NCBI GenBank assembly: GCA_003096535.1
Contig: QEKJ01000009.1
Span: 24,129-88,128, forward strand
Source of the DNA: Agathobaculum butyriciproducens
GTDB taxonomy: Bacteria; Bacillota; Clostridia; Oscillospirales; Butyricicoccaceae
Direction of reading: 5' to 3'
Length of the DNA stretch: 64,000 nt
Shown here: positions 25,963 to 33,157 of the stretch, piece by piece
Layout of the letters: every line of letters begins with the position of its first letter
Position numbering within the stretch: the stretch's first letter is position 1
Program-made: the position numbers and the translations under genes
Notes under the pieces: generated by a model
Databases searched by the model: none
The model's input: only the letters and a program-made list of their open reading frames with translations
What the model was told of the DNA's origin: nothing

Positions 25963-26504
25963 AACTGCCGGATAACGAAAACTTAACTGCCGTCAGGGAG
26001 AAAATCCTGCCGGTTTTGAAGAAATACCGGGCCGTGCTGGCGGTATTGCTCGCGGGCGTGCTGCTGCTCAGCTCGGGGCACAGCGGAAACACGGAGCAGG
26101 TGCAGACCGCAAGTGCGGACACAACGGTTTCACAGTCATTCGATCTGAACGACTTCCAACAGGAACTGCAGGCGCGGCTTGCCGCAATTTCCGGCGCCGG
26201 ACGTGTGGAGCTCATGCTGTCGCTCGACCAGACCGAGGAATCGGTCTACGCGGTCAACACCCGCCAGACAAGCGGGAGTGACAGCCGCAGCCGGGAAAGC
26301 GATGTGAGCGTGGTCTCGAACGGCAGCTGCGGCGAAACGCCCGTGACGGTCAAGCGCGTTCTGCCGGTATTCCGCGGTGCGGTCGTGCTGTGCGATGGCG
26401 CGGATGACGCATCCGTTCGGCTGTCCGTCACACAGGCGGTGAGCACGGTGTGCGGCATCGGCGCAGACAAAGTTACGGTTCTGAAAATGCAATCCGATAC
26501 ATAA
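25959..26504 (+). CDS. spoIIIAG: Stage III sporulation protein AG
   Basis: 181 residues: short cytoplasmic head, one membrane helix (about 27-40), a low-complexity linker and an EscJ/ring-building-motif domain containing ISGAGRVELMLSL and the downstream RGAVVLCDGADD block. In the family this forms a large periplasmic ring in the intermembrane space of the engulfed forespore. Confidence 0.93.
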   Translation: MKLPDNENLTAVREKILPVLKKYRAVLAVLLAGVLLLSSGHSGNTEQVQTASADTTVSQSFDLNDFQQELQARLAAISGAGRVELMLSLDQTEESVYAVNTRQTSGSDSRSRESDVSVVSNGSCGETPVTVKRVLPVFRGAVVLCDGADDASVRLSVTQAVSTVCGIGADKVTVLKMQSDT

Positions 26505-26534
26505 GGTATAGCAATTCGTTAGGAGGGCAGGCAG

Positions 26535-27065
26535 ATGAAGAAGATCAAAAAACGCGGAGCGGTCTACGGTGTGATCGCGCTGCTGCTGTGCGCAGCGGCT
26601 TATCTGAACTGGAGCTACGTTGACACGCCGGAGGACCTTCTTGCGGCGCAGCAGACCGACACGCAGGCGGATACGCAGACCGATGCCTCGGCGGACAGCA
26701 CCGCCGGTGAGGGCGATTATTTTGCATCCTCACGGCTGACGCGCACGCAGGCGAGAGACGAAGCGGTGAGCACGCTCAAGGAGCTCAGTGAGAGCGACAC
26801 CGCAGACCAGAGTGCGAAAGACGATGCGGCGGCACAGATTTCCGCACTGGCAGACGACACGGTGGCCGAAGCCAATATCGAGAGCCTGATTCGCGCCAAA
26901 GGCTATGAGGACGCAGTTGTGATGCTCGGTGACAGCAGCGCGAATATCGTAGTAGCGCCGCCGGACGGCGGTCTGCAGGCCGAGGACGTAGCTGTTATCC
27001 GCGATATCGTTATCTCGGAGACCGGCATGACGGCAGGGCAGATCAAAATTGTGGAAGCGTCTTAA
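26535..27065 (+). CDS. spoIIIAH: Stage III sporulation protein AH
   Basis: 176 residues: one N-terminal membrane helix (VYGVIALLLCAAAYLNWSYV) then an acidic, Asp/Thr-rich linker and the ring-building domain with GYEDAVVMLGD and VVAPPDGGLQAEDVAVI. In known systems SpoIIIAH binds forespore SpoIIQ across the intermembrane space. AGGAGGG precedes the ATG. Last gene of the operon. Confidence 0.94.
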   Translation: MKKIKKRGAVYGVIALLLCAAAYLNWSYVDTPEDLLAAQQTDTQADTQTDASADSTAGEGDYFASSRLTRTQARDEAVSTLKELSESDTADQSAKDDAAAQISALADDTVAEANIESLIRAKGYEDAVVMLGDSSANIVVAPPDGGLQAEDVAVIRDIVISETGMTAGQIKIVEAS

Positions 27066-27086
27066 TAGACAGCGTGTATTTTTACT

Positions 27087-27114
27087 TTGCTTTTTACACA
27101 AACTGTGCTATAAT
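27087..27114 (+). promoter_or_regulatory. Promoter of the Asp23-like gene
   Basis: TTGCTT and a perfect TATAAT (27109-27114), spacing 16. It lies between spoIIIAH and the Asp23-like gene and separates sporulation from housekeeping genes. Confidence 0.55.
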
Positions 27115-27168
27115 GCTCTTAGACAATGCCGGATGATGGGATTGTCTCAAAAAAGGAGAGTGAGCACT

Positions 27169-27615
27169 ATGGCAGATCACAAGGAGTACTGGTCCACCGA
27201 AAGCGATCAAGGCTCTATCCGTATCTCTGAGGACGTTGTTGCGTCTATCGCAGCACTGTCGGCCTCGGAAACCAAGGGTGTCAGCGGTTTGTATTCCAGC
27301 CTGACGAGCGACATTGTCGGCTTTATCAGTAAAAAGAATTTGTCCAAGGGCGTCCGTATCGAACTCGGCGACGATGATACCGTTAAGGTAGAGATCGGCT
27401 TCCTCGCACTGTTCGGCTACAACATTTGTGATGTGGCAAAGGAAGTGCAGGAGAACGTCAAGTCCTCGATCGAGTCCATGACCGGTCTGCGCGTTGTCGA
27501 GATCAACGTGCATGTCGGCGGCGTGACCTTCAAGCCGTCCGCTTCGGCTGAGGAAAAGGCCGAGCCGGCACCGTCCGAGACCGAAACTCCGGCGGAGACG
27601 GCAGACGCTGAGTAA
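27169..27615 (+). CDS. Asp23/Gls24 family envelope stress protein
   Basis: 148 residues. The DUF322/Asp23 core (about 15-125) is clear: GSIRISEDVVASIAALSA, LEVEIG-type strand KVEIGFLALFGYNI, and VVEINVHVGGVTF. The C-terminal tail is Pro/Glu-rich and disordered (EEKAEPAPSETETPAE). Family members associate with the cell envelope and respond to wall stress; a precise activity is not known. GGAG precedes the ATG. A terminator follows, so it is transcribed alone. Confidence 0.93.
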   Translation: MADHKEYWSTESDQGSIRISEDVVASIAALSASETKGVSGLYSSLTSDIVGFISKKNLSKGVRIELGDDDTVKVEIGFLALFGYNICDVAKEVQENVKSSIESMTGLRVVEINVHVGGVTFKPSASAEEKAEPAPSETETPAETADAE

Positions 27616-27622
27616 CATGAGC

Positions 27623-27656
27623 AAAACAGGCATGGCTGCGGCTGTGCCTGTTTTTC
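27623..27656 (+). terminator. Terminator of the Asp23-like gene
   Basis: AAACAGGCA / TGCCTGTTT stem followed by TTTTCTGTT, starting 8 bases after the stop. Confidence 0.85.
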
Positions 27657-27771
27657 TGTTGCCCGGTTTTATGAAATATGGAATACCGCCTTGCGTTTTG
27701 CCCGAAAATAGGATAAAATAGTTATACTGAATAATAGGCGAAATTTGCGTAAATATAGGAGGTCCTGCTGC

Positions 27772-28251
27772 ATGAGTGTGATGAGCAGAACAAAAGCAAG
27801 AGAAATTGCGCTGCACCTGATCTTTGAGATGGGGTTCCAGCAGTTTGAAGAAGAAAACCTGAACGAGCGACTGGATGAGGAAATCATGAAGTCCATCAGC
27901 GGAGATATCGCACTGTATGCGGGCAAGCTGAGTGAGGAACAGACCGCGTATATCCGCGCAGTGGTAAAGGGCGTGGCAAACGACCTGCCGGTGCTCGATA
28001 CCATTATCGAGGCCAATTCCAAGGGCTGGTCGCTCAACCGTCTGTCCCACATGACGATCGCGGTATTGCGTCTGGCGCTCTTTGAGATGCGCGATGTAGA
28101 CGACGTTCCGGTCGGCGTAGCCATCAACGAGGCCGTTGAGCTGGCGAAGAAGTACGACACCGAGGATGCCGCTTCCTTCATCAACGGCGTGCTCGGCTCT
28201 GCCGCCCGTGCAGAGTTCCCACAGGGAAAGCAGGAGAGCAGCAATGCCTGA
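27772..28251 (+). CDS. nusB: Transcription antitermination factor NusB
   Basis: 159 residues, all-helical. The start MSRTKAREIALHLIFEM and the C-terminal GVAINEAVELAKKYDTEDAASFINGVLG are NusB signatures. It binds boxA RNA with NusE for rRNA antitermination. AGGAGG lies nine bases before ATG 27772. It overlaps the next gene by 8 bases and opens the long nusB-to-recN cluster. Confidence 0.96.
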   Translation: MSVMSRTKAREIALHLIFEMGFQQFEEENLNERLDEEIMKSISGDIALYAGKLSEEQTAYIRAVVKGVANDLPVLDTIIEANSKGWSLNRLSHMTIAVLRLALFEMRDVDDVPVGVAINEAVELAKKYDTEDAASFINGVLGSAARAEFPQGKQESSNA

Positions 28252-29173
28252 GCGCTTTTTGGGAATTGATACGTCCAACTATCGCACGTCAGCGGCGATT
28301 TACAACGCCGAGACCGGTGAGTGGGTCAACCGCGGCGGACTGCTGACCGTGCCGGAAGGCGCGATCGGTCTGCGCCAGTCGGATGCGCTGTTCCAGCATA
28401 CCGTGCGTCTGCATGAAAAAATCGAGGCTCTGCCGCAGGGAGAGGTGCGCGCCATCGGCGTCAGCACCCGTCCCCGCGCGGTGGAAGGCTCGTATATGCC
28501 GTGTTTTCTGGCAGGAGAGAGCGTCGCGCGGAGCGCGGCGCATTTGCTTTCCGTGCCGCTTTTTACCGTGTCTCATCAGCAGGGACATATCGCGGCGGCA
28601 GCGCTGTCGGCTGGCAAGCTGGATTTGCTTGACGGCGAATTTCTGGCGTGGCACCTGTCCGGCGGCACGAGTGAGCTGCTGCATGTGAAGTGCGGCGCGG
28701 ACGGCCTGCCGGATTGCACCTGCATCGGCGGCACGACCGACCTTGCAGCCGGTCAGCTGCTCGATCGCGCGGGAAATCTGCTCGGTCTGCCGTTCCCGTC
28801 CGGCGGCGCACTGGACGCGCTGGCGCTTACCGCCGAGCCGGAAAAGGGTTTCAAACCCAAGGTAAACGAGTGTAAATTCTCGCTCTCCGGTATGCAGAAT
28901 CAGGTAGAGAATAAATTCAAGACCGCCGAGCCAAAGCAGATGGCGCGTTTTGCACTCGAGACCGTGGCAAATGCCGTCATCAAGGCGACCGAGCAGGCGC
29001 GCGAGCAGTATCATTGTCCGATTTTATGCGCCGGCGGCGTCATGGCCAGCCAAATCATCCGTGCCCGCATGAATAAGCGGTTCGGCGGGGAGGTCTCCTT
29101 TGCGGAGCCAACGCTCTCTGGAGATAACGCAGTGGGCGTGGCAGTGCTGGCGGCAAAACTCTGTAACAGATAG
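28244..29173 (+). CDS. TsaD/Kae1-like (M22 family) paralogue
   Basis: 309 residues with the ASKHA fold of the TsaD/Kae1 family: FLGIDTSNYRTS at the start, the metal-binding HxxxH in SHQQGHIAAA, WHLSGGTSELL, and the late CAGGVMAS and SGDNAVGVAV motifs. It is shorter and more diverged than the true tRNA t6A enzyme TsaD, notably in the N-terminal lobe, and sits alone between nusB and xseA without tsaB/tsaE. I therefore call it a paralogue; whether it makes t6A is open. It overlaps nusB by 8 bases. Confidence 0.85.
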   Translation: MPERFLGIDTSNYRTSAAIYNAETGEWVNRGGLLTVPEGAIGLRQSDALFQHTVRLHEKIEALPQGEVRAIGVSTRPRAVEGSYMPCFLAGESVARSAAHLLSVPLFTVSHQQGHIAAAALSAGKLDLLDGEFLAWHLSGGTSELLHVKCGADGLPDCTCIGGTTDLAAGQLLDRAGNLLGLPFPSGGALDALALTAEPEKGFKPKVNECKFSLSGMQNQVENKFKTAEPKQMARFALETVANAVIKATEQAREQYHCPILCAGGVMASQIIRARMNKRFGGEVSFAEPTLSGDNAVGVAVLAAKLCNR

Positions 29174-29271
29174 GAGGTAGGAGTTAGGAGGCAGGAATGG
29201 AAAATTGAAAATGGAGGATGGAAAATGAACCAAACTCCTCACTCCTTCCTCCTCACTCCTAACTTGTTGGA
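29174..29271. repeat. R4 purine/pyrimidine inverted repeat
   Basis: A purine-rich left arm made of repeated TAGGAGG/GGAGTTAGG words (29171-29196) faces a pyrimidine-rich right arm of ACTCCT words (29235-29263) around an A-rich centre, forming an imperfect hairpin. A second such element is at 55228-55333. It fills the gap before xseA, and the latter has no clear Shine-Dalgarno. Confidence 0.6.
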
Positions 29272-30546
29272 ATGGCAACGATCTACACAGTATCTCAATT
29301 AAACAATGAAATAAAGGACTTGCTCGATGCGGTTCCCGGCTACCGCGGATTAATGGTGCAGGGCGAAATCTCGAACTACAAGGCGCATTCGTCCGGGCAC
29401 CACTACATGACGCTCAAGGACGAAAACGCGGCCATCAATGCGGTCATGTTCCGTTCAGATGCGATGCGGCTGAAATTCCGTCTGCAGAACGGCATGAAGG
29501 TCATCGTCAAGGCGCGTGTCAGCTCGTTCCCGCGCACAGGCGCGGTGCAGCTTTATGTGTCTGAAATCATTCCGGACGGTGCAGGTGCGCTCAACCTTGC
29601 GTTTGAGCAGCTCAAGGCTAAATTGCAGGCGGAAGGCCTGTTCTCCGAGCGGTACAAGAAGCCCATTCCGTCCTGTCCGGACAGTATCGCGCTCGTGACC
29701 TCGCCGACCGGCGCGGCGGTGCGCGACATGATCCGCATTCTCGGCAGGCGTTGGCCACTGGCCAAGGTTGTGCTCTATCCGGCGCAGGTGCAGGGACAGG
29801 GCGCGGCGGAGAGCATTGCACGCGCGATCGCTCTGGCGAACGCCATCGGCGAAGCAGATGTCATTCTGTGCGGCCGAGGCGGCGGCTCGATGGAGGATTT
29901 GTGGGCGTTCAATGAGGAAGTGACTGCCCGGGCGATTTTTGCCTCCGAGCTTCCGGTGATTTCCGCGGTCGGTCACGAGCCGGATTTCACGATTGCGGAC
30001 TTTGTTGCCGATCTTCGTGCGCCTACGCCGTCCGGTGCGGCGGAGCTTGCCGTGCCTGACAGAGCCGAGTACGCGCTGAACTTACGCACACTGGATGCAC
30101 GTCTGCACACGGCGGCGCGCCGCAGGGCAGAGCAGCAGAGAAAGCTGCTGGACGGTCTGCAGGAGCGGCTGTCGAACCGCACACCGATGAAATACATCGA
30201 GGAAAAACGCCTGCTGCTGACCCAGACCGAGGAACGCCTGTTTTCGGCGGTTCCGGTACGACTGGAGACCGAGCGCAACCGACTGAACGGACTGCAGCAG
30301 CGCCTGCTCGCGGCAGGACAAAGCGGCCTGCATCGCCGTAAACTGCGGTTTGCACAGACCGTAGCGACACTCGACGCAATGAGCCCGCTGCGCGTTCTGG
30401 GACGCGGCTACGCGGTAGCGACCAAGGGTGTCAAGCACACGGTCGTAACCGATGCAGCGGCGCTCAAGCAGGGAGACACTCTGCATATTCAATTCGCAAA
30501 AGGTGCGGCTGACTGCCGCGTGACCGATATCGAGGAGGACAAGTAA
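29272..30546 (+). CDS. xseA: Exodeoxyribonuclease VII large subunit
   Basis: 424 residues. N-terminal OB-fold (about 1-100; YTVSQLNNEIK, GEISNYKAHSSGHHY), catalytic region with VTSPTGAAVRDM, CGRGGGSMEDLWAFN and SAVGHEPDFTIADFVADLRAPTPS, then a long charged coiled coil. With XseB it degrades single-stranded DNA. The ATG directly follows repeat R4 and lacks a good ribosome-binding site. Confidence 0.96.
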   Translation: MATIYTVSQLNNEIKDLLDAVPGYRGLMVQGEISNYKAHSSGHHYMTLKDENAAINAVMFRSDAMRLKFRLQNGMKVIVKARVSSFPRTGAVQLYVSEIIPDGAGALNLAFEQLKAKLQAEGLFSERYKKPIPSCPDSIALVTSPTGAAVRDMIRILGRRWPLAKVVLYPAQVQGQGAAESIARAIALANAIGEADVILCGRGGGSMEDLWAFNEEVTARAIFASELPVISAVGHEPDFTIADFVADLRAPTPSGAAELAVPDRAEYALNLRTLDARLHTAARRRAEQQRKLLDGLQERLSNRTPMKYIEEKRLLLTQTEERLFSAVPVRLETERNRLNGLQQRLLAAGQSGLHRRKLRFAQTVATLDAMSPLRVLGRGYAVATKGVKHTVVTDAAALKQGDTLHIQFAKGAADCRVTDIEEDK

Positions 30547-30547
30547 C

Positions 30548-30784
30548 ATGGCGGAAAGAACATTTGAAAGCCAGATGGCACGTCTGGAAGAGATCGTGCG
30601 GATGCTCGAGCGCGGTGAAGCGCCGCTGAACGAAAGCATGAAGCTGTTTGAGGAGGGCACCAAGCTGTCCGCGTCCCTCGGCAAGCTGCTGGACAAGGCC
30701 GAGCAGAAGGTCACCGTCATGCAGGAGAACATGCAGGGTGAACTCGTAGAGCAGCCGTTTGTGGCAGAGGAGGAAGCAAAATGA
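30548..30784 (+). CDS. xseB: Exodeoxyribonuclease VII small subunit
   Basis: 78 residues. FESQMARLEEIVRMLERGEAPL is the XseB helical signature. It binds the coiled coil of XseA. It begins one base after the xseA stop and its own stop overlaps the ispA start (ATGA). Confidence 0.96.
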   Translation: MAERTFESQMARLEEIVRMLERGEAPLNESMKLFEEGTKLSASLGKLLDKAEQKVTVMQENMQGELVEQPFVAEEEAK

Positions 30785-31665
30785 CGTTTTCCGAGCAGTT
30801 AAAGGCAGATATTGCGCTCATTGAACCTGCACTGGAGAAATACCTCTCGCGGGAGACCGGCGAGGGTTACGACCGCATTTTCGAGGCTGCAAAGTACTCC
30901 GCGATGGCAGGCGGCAAGCGCCTGCGTCCGGTAATCGTGCTGGAATTCTGCCGCCTGTGCGGCGGCGATATTGAGAAGACGCTGCCGTTCGCGTGTGCGC
31001 TTGAGATGATCCATACCTACTCGCTCATCCATGATGACCTTCCGTGCATGGATAACGACGACTTGCGCCGCGGCAGACCGACCTGCCACAAGGCTTTCGA
31101 TGAAGCAACGGCGGTCCTCGCGGGTGACGGACTGCTGACGGCGGCTTTTGAGACGGCTTCGGCGGCAAAGGATGTTCCGGCGGAGACCATCGTGCGCTGT
31201 ATTCGTATTCTGGGCGAAAACGCGGGCATGAACGGCATGATCGGCGGTCAGGTGCTCGATATGGGCGCCGAGCATCGCAAAATCTCGCTCGACGAGCTGC
31301 GCCTGCTGCAGAAGCTGAAGACCGGGTGCCTGCTCCGCGCCGCGTGTGAACTCGGCTGTGCGGCGGCCGGTGCGACCGACGAGGACACCCTCGCTCGGGC
31401 ACGCGCTTACGGCGAAAAGCTGGGTCTGGCGTTCCAGATTGAGGACGATATCCTCGATATCGAGGGAGATGCCGCAACACTCGGAAAATCCATCGGCAAG
31501 GATGCGGCAAGCGAGAAATCCACGTTTCCGTCTCTGCTCGGTCTGGAGGAATGCCGAGAGCTTGCGGCAAAGCTGACCGAGGAAGCGGTGGACGCGGTAA
31601 AACCGCTGGACGGTCATGCGTTCCTCGTCGAACTGGCGCGCAGCCTGACCGGACGTACCAAGTAA
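30781..31665 (+). CDS. ispA: Farnesyl diphosphate synthase (geranyltranstransferase)
   Basis: 294 residues. First aspartate-rich motif DDLPCMDNDD (about 83-92), second in QIEDDILDIEGD (about 222); GGKRLRP and GQVLDM match the short-chain prenyl synthase family. It makes C15 diphosphate for undecaprenyl and quinone lipids. Coupled to xseB by ATGA. In genomes with OLE RNA, ispA is a usual neighbour, as here. Confidence 0.96.
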   Translation: MTFSEQLKADIALIEPALEKYLSRETGEGYDRIFEAAKYSAMAGGKRLRPVIVLEFCRLCGGDIEKTLPFACALEMIHTYSLIHDDLPCMDNDDLRRGRPTCHKAFDEATAVLAGDGLLTAAFETASAAKDVPAETIVRCIRILGENAGMNGMIGGQVLDMGAEHRKISLDELRLLQKLKTGCLLRAACELGCAAAGATDEDTLARARAYGEKLGLAFQIEDDILDIEGDAATLGKSIGKDAASEKSTFPSLLGLEECRELAAKLTEEAVDAVKPLDGHAFLVELARSLTGRTK

Positions 31666-31698
31666 GACGCACATTCACATAAAATTTACACACATTTC

Positions 31699-31727
31699 TT
31701 GAATATTTATGCGTTCTGTGTTAATAT
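31699..31727 (+). promoter_or_regulatory. Promoter of the OLE RNA
   Basis: TTGAAT (31699-31704) and TAATAT (31722-31727), spacing 17. The expected start, about 7-8 bases further on, falls on the first base of the terminal helix of the RNA (31735). Confidence 0.7.
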
Positions 31728-31734
31728 AACAGAT

Positions 31735-32374
31735 AAGTGACGTAGTATCCTAGTCAGTTCATGCGATTCCCAAGACGGGCCTAAAAATCCGTAGACGGGC
31801 ATATCGATGAAGTCTCTGGTGTTTGCTTCTTACGCCCAGTTTGGGGTGGATGCTGGAGGTTAAGGCTTGAGGGCGCGCTTCAATGGCATGAAGTACCGAC
31901 CCTCTTGCCGTGGAGACCCGTGACTGTCGGATGCCTATAGCATTTCACAAGAGATTGATGGACGTCCAACGGCACGGGATGAAACCTGCAATGCGGTGCA
32001 GCGGAAGTTACAAAGGATTGATCACCGACGTAAGGACCAAAGTGCTGTGTGCAGTGTAGCCTGCCTTGAGTGGCCATGGTGAATAAGGTATCCGCCTGCG
32101 GTTTCCCGGCCAGGAATGCCGCGGGAATTGACTTTTGAAACCATGTCTGCAAAAGAGGCTAAGAATCGTTTTGACTGTAGTGGAAATCACCTAGGCTATT
32201 CAAACGAGGCAGACCGTGGATTGCAGTGCGGACTCAGTGGCAATTCGGTCCCGAACATGGTAACATCTCGGCACGGACTTTAATGGGAAACCCCCTTGAC
32301 GGCGACGCGAGGCAGTCCGCGGGGAAAACCAACCGAACCTCAAGCCGCAAGATTTACTCGGTCTGCCGTCACTT
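31735..32374 (+). ncRNA. ole: OLE RNA (ornate, large, extremophilic)
   Basis: 640 bases without any coding signal lie between ispA and a gene for an OapA-like membrane protein, followed by dxs: the known genomic setting of OLE RNA. The ends pair as AAGTGACG (31735-31742) with CGTCACTT (32367-32374), giving a terminal helix, and the length fits the roughly 600-base family. A promoter is placed so that transcription starts on this helix. OLE RNA forms a membrane-bound ribonucleoprotein with OapA and is linked to growth under ethanol, cold and high-magnesium stress in Bacillus (Alkalihalobacillus) halodurans. I identify it from context, length and terminal helix, not from a covariance search. 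Confidence 0.9.
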
Positions 32375-32451
32375 ACTTTAATAAAGAAACTGTGAAAGCG
32401 GTTATAAAGGCAACACCGCTATGTGGTATTGTCTATACGCTTCGGCGGCGG

Positions 32452-32475
32452 AATTTGCGGTTTGCCGCAATTTTC
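32452..32475 (+). terminator. Possible weak terminator between OLE RNA and oapA
   Basis: TTGCGG/CCGCAA hairpin followed by TTTTCTG. The stem is short, and a TTGCGG-18-TATTAT promoter-like pair overlaps it, so it may instead mark separate expression of oapA. Confidence 0.35.
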
Positions 32476-32526
32476 TGCTATTATGGAATAAATCCGGGGC
32501 AAAAATCGGTGAAGGAGTTATCTTCA

Positions 32527-33111
32527 GTGGATACGACCGACAAACAAAAGAAAAAATCGCCGCAAAAGCCCAAGGCTGTTAATACCGCATGGGTCAGCTT
32601 GATCACCGTCATCAGCTTTGCGCTGAGCGTGGTCATGTCCTACATTTCAAACGAAGCGCTGGCCAGTGCGGGTACGATTCTGTCCTTTGCGGTGCTGCTG
32701 CTCTTCATTGCACTCGGCATTGTGTTTGACATGATCGGCGTAGCGTCAACCTCGGCGACCGAGAAGGAGTTTCACTCGATGGCGGCACACCGTGTGCGCG
32801 GTGCGCGCGAGGCGGTCTGGATGGTGCGAAACGCAGAGAAGGTTTCCAGCATCTGCAACGATGTGGTGGGCGATATCTGCGGCATTATCTCCGGTGCGAC
32901 CGGAGCACTTATTGTTGCACATATCACCTCAGGTGTGAGTGCGGGACTCAAGGTTGCGGTATCTCTGCTGATTACCGGTCTGGTTTCGGCACTGACCATC
33001 GGCGGCAAGGCAGCCGGCAAGGGCATCGCGGTAATGTGCAGCAGCAAGGTGCTGGCGATCTGCGGACGCGTGCTGTCCGTTCTGCCGCTCAAGCTGGATA
33101 ACAGAAAGTAA
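32527..33111 (+). CDS. oapA: OLE-associated membrane protein A
   Basis: 194 residues. A Lys-rich N-terminus (KQKKKSPQKPK), then four predicted membrane helices: about 21-42, 50-75, 120-145 and 150-175, with a basic loop between helices 2 and 3 (HRVRGAREAVWMVRNAEK). This matches OapA, the multi-pass protein that binds OLE RNA and holds it at the membrane. GTG 32527 was chosen: AAGGAG lies nine bases upstream and the residues before it belong to the leader. Position directly between OLE RNA and dxs supports the name. Confidence 0.9.
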   Translation: MDTTDKQKKKSPQKPKAVNTAWVSLITVISFALSVVMSYISNEALASAGTILSFAVLLLFIALGIVFDMIGVASTSATEKEFHSMAAHRVRGAREAVWMVRNAEKVSSICNDVVGDICGIISGATGALIVAHITSGVSAGLKVAVSLLITGLVSALTIGGKAAGKGIAVMCSSKVLAICGRVLSVLPLKLDNRK

Positions 33112-33157
33112 CAAAGATATTTTAGATAAATCTGCCTTTCCAAAGGTGGGGATATTG

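Noticed and set aside
31735..32374. Group I/II intron, rRNA fragment or small coding genes in the 640-base gap
   Set aside because: No intron-encoded protein, no domain V-like GAGC...GUUC hairpin at the 3' end and no rRNA core sequence; short frames lack start signals. The ispA-oapA-dxs context and terminal helix fit OLE RNA better.
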